64,000 nucleotides of DNA from positions 26,412,001-26,476,000 of the forward strand of contig OZ231126.1 of assembly GCA_965153355.1 (NCBI GenBank). Reading direction: 5' to 3'. Below the pieces are notes generated by a model. It made no database searches, was not told the DNA's origin, and worked only from the letters and a program-made list of their open reading frames with translations. The translations under genes were made by a program, and so were the position numbers. The stretch comes from Flaccisagitta enflata. Its lineage: Eukaryota; Chaetognatha; Sagittoidea; Aphragmophora. Positions 9,886 through 21,780 of the stretch are shown here, in pieces (positions within the stretch are counted from its first letter, which is position 1; every line of letters starts with the position of its first letter).

Positions 9886-10301
9886 TAAGTTTCTTCATTT
9901 TCACTTCTTTTCTGTTTCTGTTCTCAAGTGTTTCTCACATTGTTTTTCACCCTTTCACTCTTTCCTCTCTTCATTGAGCCATATAGTAATGACTGGCTGT
10001 AAAAGAAGAGCTGCAACAAGACAAAAAGATATAGAAATAGAAAACTATGATAAAATAACTAAACAATAATCAGATTCAGAGGAAACATTAAACGAAAGTT
10101 GCACGCTGCACGCTGGCTGACACAAAGTTAACCGTTCTCAAGCTGGCGTTTTCATTTTAAGCTTTGAATAAATAACAAAATATTCTCTTTAGGTTCAAAG
10201 AGGTTTATTCTGCGATTTTGTAACTCGTATAAACTTACAAGGCCAATATGTGCGCCTCGTCTTATAAGAATGAATGTTTTTTTTTTTATGAATTAACATT
10301 T
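9886..10301. other. Upstream of gene B, no gene seen
   Basis: AT-rich sequence that presumably includes the promoter of gene B. I see no open frame of note and no clear core promoter motif. A TTGCACGCTGCACGCTGGC direct repeat is at about 10099-10117. Confidence 0.4.
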
Positions 10302-10405
10302 TGAATGTATGAATGAATAAATGAATGAATGAAAGAATGAATGAATGAATGAATGAATGAATGAATGAATGAATGAATGAATGAATGAATGAATGAACGA
10401 CTGAA
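10302..10405. repeat. (AATG)n microsatellite
   Basis: GAATGAAT tetranucleotide tract with small variants. A degenerate GAATGAATG stretch is also found at 9567-9625. Confidence 0.9.
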
Positions 10406-10477
10406 TGAATCTAGGGAGGCAGGAGAGGTAGCAGGTTTGAAGATAGACATGGAAGTCATCCATTTTGTGCGATTTAA

Positions 10478-10550
10478 ACGACCGACCGACCGACCAATGC
10501 GAAGGACCGGCATAACCTCTTATAGATGTGCAAGGACGCACTTAAGAAGC
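10478..10550 (+). mobile_element. HE-family fragment
   Basis: ACGACCGACCGACCGACC, GGCATAACCTCTTATAGATG and TGCAAGGACGCACTTAAGAA: the 3' half of the family, with a short terminal hairpin. Confidence 0.55.
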
Positions 10551-10646
10551 AAAAAGATGATTCAAGATTGATAACATAGACATTAAAAGTATCGAGAGGA
10601 GGTAGAAAAAGGCTTTCATGGTGGCACACTGCGTCTTCAGATCGTA

Positions 10647-11146
10647 CAGTGGGGTTCGTGGAATAACAGCCTAACTGGAGGAAGGTATTCAAGTGTCTTA
10701 ATTTCATTTGACAAACTTGATATTTGAAATATAAGTTGTTCACTTGATGCTTTTGTCCCTGAGTTTTTTGGTTGCTATGGAAACCAAAATTATTTTTTTG
10801 AACACTTATAACAACTAGAATATCAATATTTTGACAAATATCATCAGGGAACATTGCTCAAAATTAAATTTGCTACAACTTTCCCACAGTATGTCCTGTA
10901 AGAATATTGCTCGTTTAGCCGTTGCTAGGGAGCATCATTTAGCGGTTGCTAGGTGTGATGCCCTAGCAACGGCCAAACGAGCAATATTCTTACAAATATT
11001 GAAAGTGTAGCAGCAACAAATATTCCTGACAATATTTCTCAAAATATTGATATTTCAGTGATAAATGTTTTAATTTCGTTCCAAATAAATTTAAGACACT
11101 TAAATACCTTCCTCCAGTTTAGGCTGTTATTCCACGAACCCCACTG
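10647..11146. mobile_element. 500-bp MITE with TA target site (Tc1/mariner type)
   Basis: The terminal inverted repeats begin CAGTGGGGTTCGTGGAATAA at 10647 and end with the complement at 11146. They are about 55 bp long and flanked on both sides by TA. An inner palindrome (10905-11000) pairs TTGCTCGTTTAGCCGTTGCT with its near complement around CCTAGCAACGGCC, so most of the element can fold back. There is no transposase frame. The TA flanks and the CAGTG start fit non-autonomous Tc1/mariner elements. Confidence 0.8.
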
Positions 11147-11148
11147 TA

Positions 11149-11405
11149 CTAATTTAGTGTACCTTTATGCGTTAAAGTTGTATGTTTCTTACAAAAAAAA
11201 AACCTCCCACATGGAGTTTCAAATAACTACGTCATGCCACAGAAAAAAGATTAAAAACGTTGAATAAGGACGCGGGGTTATAAAAAAAAAGTAGATTCAA
11301 TCTTGTGTAAGATTGAGTGATAATCAACGCTCATGCTCATCAACGTACAAAATAAAACTTAAAAGAGGATGTATACATCAAATCATCCTACACACGAATC
11401 AAATA
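11149..11405. other. 3' flank of gene C, no gene seen
   Basis: AT-rich sequence downstream of the stop codon of gene C. I see no clear AATAAA on the minus strand within 200 bases. Confidence 0.4.
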
Positions 11406-14373
11406 TCAGACCTTACTTTTGGTCTTCCCATGCTCTGCTTTATGTCTCTGAAACCAATCCTCCTTGCAACACTTGACGCTGCAATAAAGCGTCCTGTCCT
11501 CTACGCTTTTATAGGTATCTTTCTTGCATTTGACGCAAGTGAGGAAAGTGTGAGGCTCCATCTCGACTTTGTTGCAGACTCTGCATTGAGCAATGACGAC
11601 CATCGAGGCTTCATCATCCATCGTCTGAATATCGGATATCTTTGACGCGATTGAACATGGATCTGAGATACCGCTGTCTCGAGAAAAAGATCTGGACCGA
11701 GGCGCTTCCCAAACACGTTTGTCAACAGCACCCTCGTCATCTTGAAGGATTTTCATTGATTTTCCTAGTAAGTCGTTTTCTTTGAAATTAACTGCGAAAG
11801 GGCCTTCAAATGCATTCATGTGCAATGAGGCTTCCTCGTCATTGATTGAAGGACGTGTATTGCCCAAATCAGACAAATTAGTCAAAGACGTCGTAAGGAG
11901 GTCCGGTAGAATCAACATATACTTCTTTTGCGGGCTATTTAGATCACCATTGGATTTGCCCTCTGCATCATTTTGCCTTTCAATTTTGCCTTTAGAAAAG
12001 ACTTTTCGTCTGTTTTTTGTTTTGGACCATTTATGTTTTCTTGTACTGCCAAAACCTCGGAAAACCTTTTCTGGCTTTTTCTTTGACAGCCCCTCGGAAA
12101 AACTATCTATCCATTTGCAAATGGTAGTCACCAACAAGTGAATGGCAACGACGAAACTCCAAAGACATGACGCCAACCAGCAAATGCCATAGAAACCCGC
12201 GGTGAGAATTTGCCAGACATTTCCAATGAACCACACGCAGACGCGGGGAACAAATAAGATGGAAGCGACGATAATATTCAGCGCAGATTTGACTATTTTC
12301 AAAACTATTTTGCATAATTGAACAAACTTGCCAAAAAAGAAGAGCAGAATCCAACACAAAGCGCCTAGACCATATTCGGTGGGCGTTTTGAAAATTGAAA
12401 ATGGGAAATTTTGCATCAACCAAGATTTTGTGACGTCTTTGAGTTTTTTGGCGAGGAATTTTTCAAGTATAGTTTTTAAGTCGCAGTTGATATCTATTGA
12501 GTAGTTGTAAAAATCGATGAATTTGCTAACGCACGCCCAAGGCATCCAAACAGCCAAAAATATGACAATGGCGAGTAAGATTAGTTCAGGAAGAGTAAAG
12601 GATTCAAGAATGGATACTAAACTTGGGCTTGGAACGGAAATTGAACCTAGTCTTGAACCGGGGCTTGAGCCAGTACTTGGACTGGTATTTGCGTCAAGAT
12701 TAAATTTTTGTCTCCGACATGCACCTCGCAAGCACTCAAGGAAGCCTTTTCTCGGCTTTCTCGATCTGATTCCCTGATTGGACTGTTTTGTCATTTCCTG
12801 ATTCCAACTTGAGTAGGACGAGAAGCTGCCTCCCCAACCGCCCGAGTCAATCTTCACACGTTTGTATCTGTCAGAGGACACAAAATGGCATTTCGTTTGG
12901 CCATCATGCGCAGACAATACCTCCGCTGTGGCGTGTTCATGAGTTATTCCAATTATAGTTTCATCGGTGAAAGCCATAAACCCGTTATCCATATTCACCA
13001 AAAAGTGTTGACGACGGTTGTTGTTGCTTATTTCATCTGGATTGCATTTCCATTGTGGCTCTTTTTTATCACTTCTCAACATGTCCAAAGTACATTGCAG
13101 GTCATCTCCTGATCCAATTCCGTCTTCACCCAATCTCCTTTCCATCAGGTTAAAGTCGCAATAAAGCTTTGTGGATTCTAAATCAGACCGATATTGACAA
13201 TATTGCCGAGACAACCATTTTAAATTGACTTGGTCAGAGTTGAGATGCATTTGGAGATAATTTGGGTCAGAAAGTCGTTCATAATTGATGTTATTTGATG
13301 CAGAAAGGTCTACATAGGTCGGAAAACGCAACTTGGTTGACCAGGAATCGATATTCGTTGCTTTGTCGGAAGAATTGTCATTTTGCGTCACCGAATCGTC
13401 CTCTTTTCTGAGTGAATTTCCCGTCAATGAGTCTGTCTTTTCCTCCAAACTCAGCCGACCACCGGGGAAATGTCCTATCCAATCAATTTCCACACCGCGT
13501 GGAGTTTTATCCAGCGCGGGCGTCACGGTCAAATAAGATATCTCGAATCTCTCTAGATCAATGCCTGTCAGAAATGCGGAAGAGTGCTCAATCATGACAT
13601 TCACTTTTTCCATAGCCTCCTCCCCAAGCAGCTTGCCATAATCCAGTCTCGCTTCCAGCTCGATAACAAACTCTTCTATGGGCGAAAGCGTCTCCGCGGT
13701 CAGAGGTGTGTGAGCGTCCAAGGAATTTTCCCAATAGGAAAGCGTTTTGTTCCAGGCTGTAAACATGGAAGTGTGCCCGTCGACGAGGTATTTGATCTCA
13801 ACTATAAACTCGGCCAGATATTCGCCTTTGTGGCTGGTGAGCATCAACGCGGCGTCGGGATTCAGGTCGGCCATATTAAGGTGAATGGTCTCGTCAACAT
13901 TGGAAGGATTCAACACCCAATCTTTGAGATTGTTGATCTTTTGTCGTTTGTTAATGCGAATGGTTTTGTCCATTTCCCACGTGGCAAAGTCCCGGACTTT
14001 ATTGCCACCGCCGTCGCCGCCGCTGCCACGGTTGTTGCTGCTGCTGCCATCGTTGCCGCCGCCGCCGTCGCCGCTGCTTCCACCGCCGCCGCCGCCGCCG
14101 AGGCTGTCATAGATCGGCATTGTATAACGTATAAAATCTCGCCATTTCTCCGGTTTGACGCCGATTTTTGACGGCGTTTGAGGCCTGAAATCGCCGGACG
14201 ATGACGACTTTGGTTTCGGCTCGTCGTAGAAACAACCTAAGATATTGTCCCTGGTAACAATCGACGCCACCAGCGGGTTTTCGCGATGGTGAGTATCGCT
14301 GAATAAGGGATTGTAGTCTTTATTGACGCCAATTACCACTTTTTGCGACGCAGACGTGTCTTCGAATGTGACG

Positions 14374-14465
<92 letters not shown>

Positions 14466-14759
14466 GAATGTTGTTGTTGTTAATGTTGTTGTTGTTAATG
14501 TTGTTGTTGTTAATGTTGTTGTTGTTAATGTTGTTGTTGTTAATGTTGTTGTTGTTAATGTTGTTGTTGTTAATGTTGTTGTTGTTAATGTTGTTGTTGT
14601 TAATGTTGTTGTTGTTAATGTTGTTAATGTTGTTGTTAATGTTGTTAATGTTGTTGTTAATGTTGTTGTTGTTAATGTTGTTGTTGTTAATGTTGTTGTT
14701 GTTAATGTTGTTGTTGTTGTTAATGTTGTTGTTGTTGTTGTTAATGTTGTTGTTGTTAA

Positions 14760-14811
<52 letters not shown>

Positions 14812-15031
14812 GCTGTTGCTTTTATCTTTGAAAACGATTTGGTTTATGTTGTTTACGCGTATTTCATCATGATTCATGCGGCTGATATTTCCATATTCAT
14901 GCCACTTGTAGTCATTGGCATCTAGGCTTGGCAAATCGATTGATTGAAGGCGCAATTTTTTAGCGCTTAAGATATTGAAATTACCGTTGATATCGCTATT
15001 GATGGACATGTTGCTGCTGTTATCACGATCG

Positions 15032-15128
<97 letters not shown>

Positions 15129-15525
15129 AGGCACCGTTCAACTCGGCGGCCACTCTGAAGGAATCGACGAGAAGCAAAAAAGATCTGAGAACTTCTTTCG
15201 TCTTTCTAGCCGTAATTTTTCTCAGTTCGTCGATCAGAATTTGCGGTTGTTCTTCCTTAAAATATTTCATCGGGTTCGCGACGCAAGACGACATCGTATC
15301 ACGCCGTGGCTTCAGATGCATATCGATCAACCAATCGGGAATGAGTTTGAGGACGACGGGACGAATCAAGTATCCATCTTGACTGTAGACGGTTTCTTTA
15401 AGATAGACTTGATGACAATCGTCTTCGGTTAAAGATTCGTGGATTGGAAGTTTGGAGGCGTCGACGACTGAATCGAGGTGAATCGCCGCCAGCAGCAGCA
15501 TCACGCTGATTATCAAGTTCATCAT
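11406..15525 (-). CDS. Family gene C: multi-pass membrane protein with C-terminal MYND finger, frame change at ~14467
   Basis: Two overlapping minus-strand frames make one gene. The 5' frame starts at ATG 15525 (MMNLIISVMLLLAAI signal peptide). It has TEDDC..YSQDGYLIRPVVLKLIPDW, matching the family box, and long Asn runs. It shifts to a Gln run at 14467 and ends at 14320. The 3' frame reads the same tract as Asn and continues NVTFED...VVIGVNKDY to 11406. In its 977 residues, GIDLERFEISYL (259), KWLSRQYCQYRSDLESTKLYC (374-394, read in parts) and DNGFMAFTDETIIGITHEHA (451-470) align with gene B. About four membrane segments follow (583-604, 656-672, 678-700, 709-740). The charged tail ends in a MYND-type finger at 919-970: CRVC, CVKC, YCSVKC, W962, H966, H970. 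A Gly/Ser-rich stretch lies at 81-113. The frame change may be a sequencing error in the repeat or a real lesion. Confidence 0.85.
14373..14818. repeat. (GTT)n plus 15-bp GTTGTTGTTGTTAAT tandem repeat in gene C
   Basis: A pure GTT tract (14373-14466) is followed by about 20 copies of a 15-bp unit (read N-N-N-N-I on the minus strand), with 9-, 12- and 18-bp variants at 14620-14760, then GTT again. The phase slips where the two tracts meet, at about 14467. Confidence 0.9.
15030..15127. repeat. (GTT)n microsatellite, Asn run of gene C
   Basis: About 32 GTT units, read as AAC (Asn) after the ELNGAY stretch. It is followed by DRDNSSNMSINSD and normal-looking protein sequence. Confidence 0.95.
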
Positions 15526-15787
15526 TTTGATGAGGTTGCGTGTCAGATTGTCATCGATGTAGGCACCTTTTAAGTGGATGATTATTGTTTTCAATGAAAC
15601 AAAAACATTCCGTGTCAATTCTTCTTTAACTTTTCACTTTCATTACGTGAATGGATCTGAAATGCAAAAAGAAGAATTTAGTGGACAAAAGATTGTACCT
15701 ATAATGGAGTACGTTATGACGCCGCTGGCGTTATTAGAGCTGCTGGCGTTGTATGCGCTACTGGCGTCATTATCAACTTCAGTATCC
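15526..15787 (-). other. 5' flank of gene C with an Asn/Ser-rich relic
   Basis: At 15700-15785 the minus strand can be read D-T-E-V-D-N-D-A-S-S-A-Y-N-A-S-S-S-N-N-A-S-G, resembling the spacers of A and D, before a stop. No exon 1 of the A/B/D type was found here. The promoter of gene C should lie in or upstream of this stretch. Confidence 0.3.
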
Positions 15788-16066
15788 AAACAAGGCCGGA
15801 TACACGGCTACCCAAGTCGCGTGCGGGTGGGCAGGAGGAGTGACAAAAGATAGCTAAATAAGTTGTTTGGAGGGAGCAGTAATGCAAAAATCACCCGCAA
15901 AGGCCAAAAAAGTTAAGAGTTACTAACCAACGGATAGACCGACCAATCAGTGGCAGTGATAAGAAAAGCTAACCAAGCTGATTGGCAGGAGCAGTAATGC
16001 AAAAACCACCCGCAAAGGCCAAAAAAGTTAAGTGTTACTAACCGACGGATAGACCGACCGATCATT
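15788..16066 (+). mobile_element. HE-family element with partial internal duplication
   Basis: ACAAGGCCGGATACACGGCTA, AAGTCGCGTGCGGGTGGGCAG, then a roughly 115-bp block (GGAGCAGTAATGCAAAAA, CACCCGCAAAGGCC, ACCAACGGATAGACCGACC) that occurs twice in tandem. The terminal hairpin is absent. Confidence 0.65.
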
Positions 16067-16138
16067 GATATTGTTACACTTGCTGTCGTGGTTGTCGACG
16101 TTTTGGATAATGGCGTTATCGTCGTTTTTGTGGATGCT

Positions 16139-16216
16139 AATGTTGTTGTTGTTTTTGTTGTTATTGTTGTTATTGTTGTTATTGTTGTTATTGTTGTTAT
16201 TGTTGTTATTGTTGTT

Positions 16217-16291
<75 letters not shown>
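16139..16291. repeat. (TTG)n with ATTGTTGTT variants
   Basis: About 150 bp of TTG, in the left half arranged as a 9-bp ATTGTTGTT unit. It could be a leftover Asn tract of a family gene, but no flanking family motif is preserved. Confidence 0.85.
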
Positions 16292-16314
16292 GATGTTAAC
16301 CTCGAAGTGTGGTT

Positions 16315-16650
16315 GGGCAGCGGCCTCAAAGGGGTCGATGACCTATGCTTTCACACATGGGGAGTTTTCTCCTCCTCCTTCTTCTTCTTCATACCCTCTC
16401 CCCCCAACCTCCAGGCCCATATCCCAGCCTTGAGGCCCATATCCCAGCCTTGAGGCCTCAAGACTGGGATTTGGGCCTCGAGGCTGGGATATGGGCCCTT
16501 GGAGTAGTTGGGGGGAGGGGGGTGTGTGGGAGAAGAAGGAGGAAGAGAGAAAATTCCCCATATGTGTGAAAGCATAGGTCATCGACCCCTTTGGGGCTGT
16601 TACCCTGCTCCCTCCCTCAACTTCAATCATAACCAATGAGTCAATGACCA
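16315..16650 (+). mobile_element. Foldback element FB5 (short, diverged)
   Basis: The left arm is GGGCAGCGGCCTCAAAGGGG, CGATGACCTATGCTTTCACA and CATGGGGA. The right arm is its complement, ending GACCCCTTTGGGGCTGTTAC. The core holds 17-19-bp units (CCCATATCCCAGCCTTGAGG) that reverse orientation in the middle at about 16452-16470. The tail CCCTGCTCCCTCCCTCAACT resembles that of FB2-FB4. Confidence 0.7.
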
Positions 16651-16725
16651 TCTAACGCTTTTGCGACTATTTTCGTTTTTGCTATTCTCAATGATCATGT
16701 CGTCCATCACTGCTGTCTCACACAA

Positions 16726-17287
16726 GGTTTGAGACAAGAATGATATAACTATGCGTTTTTTTGCATTTTTGTATAGGTCATGAGCATGCAAACAAAGAAC
16801 CATCAAGTAGAAAATCTTTCCTGTGGCACTTTTTGAAAAAAATCAATAATTCAAGATTTTTTGCTTTATTTTCTATGGACAATTTTTTAGGTTGGTTTGA
16901 CCTTTTTTCTTACAGCATAATGTTAATCCTAAAAAAATTCTGATTCATTTAATAGGTCAAACTATATGCTTTTCAAAAGAAAAAAAAATCATTCTAAAGC
17001 CACCGTTACAAAATTAGAGCGGTGGCCTAAAATATGAAAAATTTATTTCTTATGAAAACCACATAGTGCGACCTATCAAATGAATCAGGATTTTATTAGG
17101 ATTAACAATATGCTGTCAAAAAATAGGTCAAACCGACCTAAAAAATAATTTAAAAAAAAAAATAAAGCTAAAAATATTGAATTTTTCATTTATTTCAAAA
17201 AGCGCCTTAGGAAAGATTTTCTACTTGATGGTTCTTGGTTTGTATACCCATGACCTATGCAAAACTACAAAAACCTGCATGGTTTTA

Positions 17288-17306
<19 letters not shown>
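16726..17306. mobile_element. 581-bp foldback element
   Basis: The left end GGTTTGAGACAAGAATGAT and right end ATCATTCTTGTCTCAAACC are exact complements. The arms (about 270 bp each, roughly 85% matched by eye) run inward to a small GCCACCG...CGGTGGC hairpin at about 17000-17035. No coding frame was seen. The right end carries the last codons of the Asn-rich frame of locus D. Confidence 0.75.
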
Positions 17307-18161
<855 letters not shown>

Positions 18162-18400
18162 TTTGTCTTTGATTTTCGAAGACGACTCAGCAGATTTCTT
18201 TGATTACACTTTGGTCTTTGATTTCAGGTCTCAGTAGGGTAACATTCGTCACAAGCGCTTTGATCATTTGAACCCTTAACTGCAACAATTATTAGAAAAC
18301 AACATTTGGCACACATGGAACAAAAGCAAGCAAATCGTAAAAGATACGAATAAGATTTTGAGATTCAAATATTTTAAGGAACACACATAAATTTTGGGTC
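18162..18400 (-). promoter_or_regulatory. Upstream region of locus D, shared with gene A
   Basis: Begins with the exon-1-like block (ATCAAAGAAATC, TGAGTCG, CTTCGAAAATCAAAG). It then continues in patches of similarity to 6256-6460, such as TTGTTGCAG..AAGGGTTCAAATGATCAAAGC. Retention of this flank argues that D arose by DNA duplication, not retrotransposition. Confidence 0.4.
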
Positions 18401-18519
18401 TCAGACAAGAATTTCTGTCGCATGCGTCCTGAGTAAAATCGCATTTGGCGTCTTTGTTATTACAAAAAAAATTGGCCAGAGGTCAACAACCAATACGGAT
18501 CAATGTGGTAATAATGAGA

Positions 18520-18690
18520 ACAAGGCCGGATACACGGCCAATACCAGTCGCGGACGGGTGGGCAGGGGCGGAAATGCGCGTTTTCACACTTTCCAACTCG
18601 TTCACCACGGACCGACCAACCGACCAACCAACCGACCAACGGACGGACGGACAAAGCCTCTTATAGAGTCGCTTGTCCGCGACTAAAAAG
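18520..18690 (+). mobile_element. HE-family element, well preserved
   Basis: ACAAGGCCGGATACACGGCC, AATACCAGTCGCGGACGGGT, GGGCAGGGGCGGAAATGCGC, GACC/GGAC runs, AAAGCCTCTTATAGAGTCGC and the terminal hairpin AGTCGC-TTGTCC-GCGACT, then AAAAAG. It is close to the 3107 copy throughout. Confidence 0.75.
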
Positions 18691-18796
18691 AAAACACAGC
18701 AACCAAATGACTGCAAAACGCAAAAAATTCTCACAAGTCACCGGCTTGTCGAGTTTTATGATGAACAGATATTAAAACGGTGAAGAATACACTTTT

Positions 18797-18930
18797 TAGG
18801 TGCGACAAAGCACCTCTATAACTGGCTGTGTCCGTTGGTTGGTCGGTTGGTCGGTCTATCGGTCGGAAAACGCATTCATTTGACGATCCACACGTCGCAC
18901 CTTATTGGCCTACTTGGCCTTGTTTTATAC
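18797..18930 (-). mobile_element. HE-family relative (type 2), reversed
   Basis: Begins TTAGGTGCGACAAAGCACCTC (split), then AACTGGCTGTGTCCGTTGG, TTGGTCGGTTGGTCGG and CACACGTCGCACC, and ends ACTTGGCCTTGT. It is complementary in order to 6574-6685. Confidence 0.65.
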
Positions 18931-19364
18931 ATTTGAAGGTTACAAATCTTGAGAAAAAAATTTTGCTTAAGGTTATATCTAAAGAACATTGATAAAACAC
19001 TTTAAATCTAGTATGATTAAGATAACAGCTCGTGATTTTTGATATGAATACTACATCCCTAAACTTTAATGTTTAGCAGTTGTTTTAACTGTACTTCAAA
19101 AAAATATATTCAGCATAATTGAGTTACGTCATGGTGTACACGAATAGGAAATTTTGGTTTCACCCTACTTTTTGCTTGTCATATAGATTTATAATAAAAA
19201 AATAGTATTGAAATTTCAGTTGAGTATTTTTTATACAATATGTAAGGTGTCTTGACAATGCTTTTAAACCCAGAATACTGACAATGATTTCATAATGATC
19301 AGAAATAGAAATTGAATATTTGAATTCCTTAAAAAAAGAGTGAACAAAATTTCAGAATGTTTTC

Positions 19365-19503
19365 AAATAAAATTATATCATATCCTCAGTAGAGAAAATT
19401 TTGCATTTCTAAGAACATGGCCCTTTTATATGTTTTTAAAGAGAGGCCATGTTCTTGGAAATGCAAATCTCTTTATTTCTATGTAATGATATAATTTCAC
19501 CCA
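19365..19503. repeat. Inverted repeat, ~58-bp arms
   Basis: AAATTATATCAT...AGAAAATTTTGCATTTC and TAAGAACATGGCC pair with GGCCATGTTCTTGGAAATGC...ATGATATAATTT, with a loop of about 22 bases. This could be a small MITE or an isolated hairpin. No target-site duplication was identified. Confidence 0.6.
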
Positions 19504-19677
19504 AAAGGAGTGGGATAACAAAGTATAATTTTCTATAAAAAAACCTTCTATTCTGTACCTTTTTTCAATATATTACGTACATCAATTCATATATCAGAGA
19601 TAATCTATGCAAAAATATATTGTTCAACACTCAAAAAATGTTTTTTCAACACAAAAAATCATAAAGAAATAATTGGG

Positions 19678-19709
19678 AAAAAAATCGAAAAACGTTTTTC
19701 GATTTTTTT
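19678..19709. repeat. Perfect 32-bp palindrome
   Basis: The half-site AAAAAAATCGAAAAAC is followed directly by its exact complement, with no spacer. Confidence 0.9.
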
Positions 19710-19985
19710 AGTTCCGGGTTAGGAATTAATGTTTCCCTTTTTCGCTTGAGACAATTTGGGGAAGTTGAGTCAGAACTAGGCTCGCCCGTGGCTGGGGTTG
19801 AAATTGGTACAGGGTGAAAGAGGGCACTTTTTTACACCTTCTGGAAAAAAGCAGGGCACTGTGGGACCAATACTTTAGGCGCTATGAATTTTTTAATCTT
19901 TTTTCATATTTTCCGCATATTTTTTAAAGATCGATATTTTTCATCAATCTCAATTTCGGGCCTTATGTAACAACAAAAATGATTT

Positions 19986-20655
<670 letters not shown>

Positions 20656-21577
20656 GCAAGTGAATGTGATGAGGAGAAAGAAGAAACTGAAAAAAAACAA
20701 AAACAATTTTACGATTTTTTTCCGGTCGGCGAGAGCCGCCTTTACTGGTATAAAAAATATCTAGAAAAATGTAATGACCAATGAAATTTCTTCTTCCCGT
20801 ACACTGCGTCTTACAGTACATTTTAAAGGCATGATTCACGATTCAGCGGGCGGGGATGGGTGAAAATGAGGCAATTTCAAAATGATGAAAATCCAATAAA
20901 ACTATACATTACTTTGAAGGTAATACATTATTACTTATAAATCTATACTTGGATTTCATTAGCAATTCTCAATTTTTATGCAAATTAGGTTGAAATGAAG
21001 AAATAAAAAATTCTCAGGTTTTTCATAATTTTGCTATTTTCTCTTATTGACTCAAAGTAGTTTTGAGTATTTTTATAAATCAAAAGAGCATTATGTTTAG
21101 AAACTTGTTGGTGACAATCATGAAGGTTAATAGGCCCTAAAAACCTTGTGTAATGTGTCAGAAAGGCTCAAAATAGCCCAAAATAAGTCTTTAATTGATG
21201 TTTTAGATGTTTGGATAATTCCTACAAAAACAAATGCTAAAAATATTGATTATACACTTTAATCTAGTGCAGGAGAACTATTCAAAATATAAGATTAAGG
21301 TTTAGGGACCTTTAAGGGCCCATCAAGGTGGCTGAAAAGGCTAAAATTGAGATATATTGGATCAATTTTAACAAAGTGCGACTTTTTCATTGACACCTGA
21401 TGCAGTAAAACTATCTTAAACAAGATTGACTACCTAGGGGCCCACCAAGGATGCCCAAAGGGTTCATATTACCAAAAAGTTATTAAAATCTTAATATGTT
21501 TGATGAATTTGATAACAGGTTTTATAGGAGTGCTAAATTATCTGTTACATTTATTAAACAACACTATTGGGAATAAA
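20656..21577. other. AT-rich intergenic DNA, no gene seen
   Basis: No coding frame. Loose repeats of the form GGGCCCA(T/C)CAAGG followed by AAAGGCTCAAAAT occur at about 21130-21180, 21318-21345 and 21437-21470. They resemble the complement of 24440-24929. Confidence 0.5.
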
Positions 21578-21780
21578 AACAAGGTCAGATACATGGCTAC
21601 CTCAATTGTGTGCGTCAATTGTGTGCGGGTGGGCAGGAAAAGTGAGGCCAAAGACAGCAGATATCAAAAAAAAGTAAAGTGTGGCCGACCAATAGATAGA
21701 CCGACGGACAGACATATTGACAAACCAACAGACCAATGGTCCGACAAAGCATGGTGTAGAGTCGCGTAGCAATTGACTAA
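21578..21780 (+). mobile_element. HE-family element
   Basis: ACAAGGTCAGATACATGGCTA, GTGTGCGGGTGGGCAGG, GCCGACCAATAGATAGACCG, AAAGCATGGTGTAGAGTCGC and GTAGCAATTGACTAA. The block TCAATTGTGTGCG is doubled. Confidence 0.65.

Larger units (their letters stand above)
18931..19985. other. AT-rich intergenic DNA, no gene seen
   Basis: No open frame or family motif was found on either strand. Two inverted-repeat structures within it are listed separately. Confidence 0.6.

Noticed and set aside
14320-15618. Treating the two overlapping frames of gene C as two separate genes
   Set aside because: The overlap lies wholly in one repeat, the 3' part has no own start or signal peptide, and the order of family blocks matches the single gene B across the junction.
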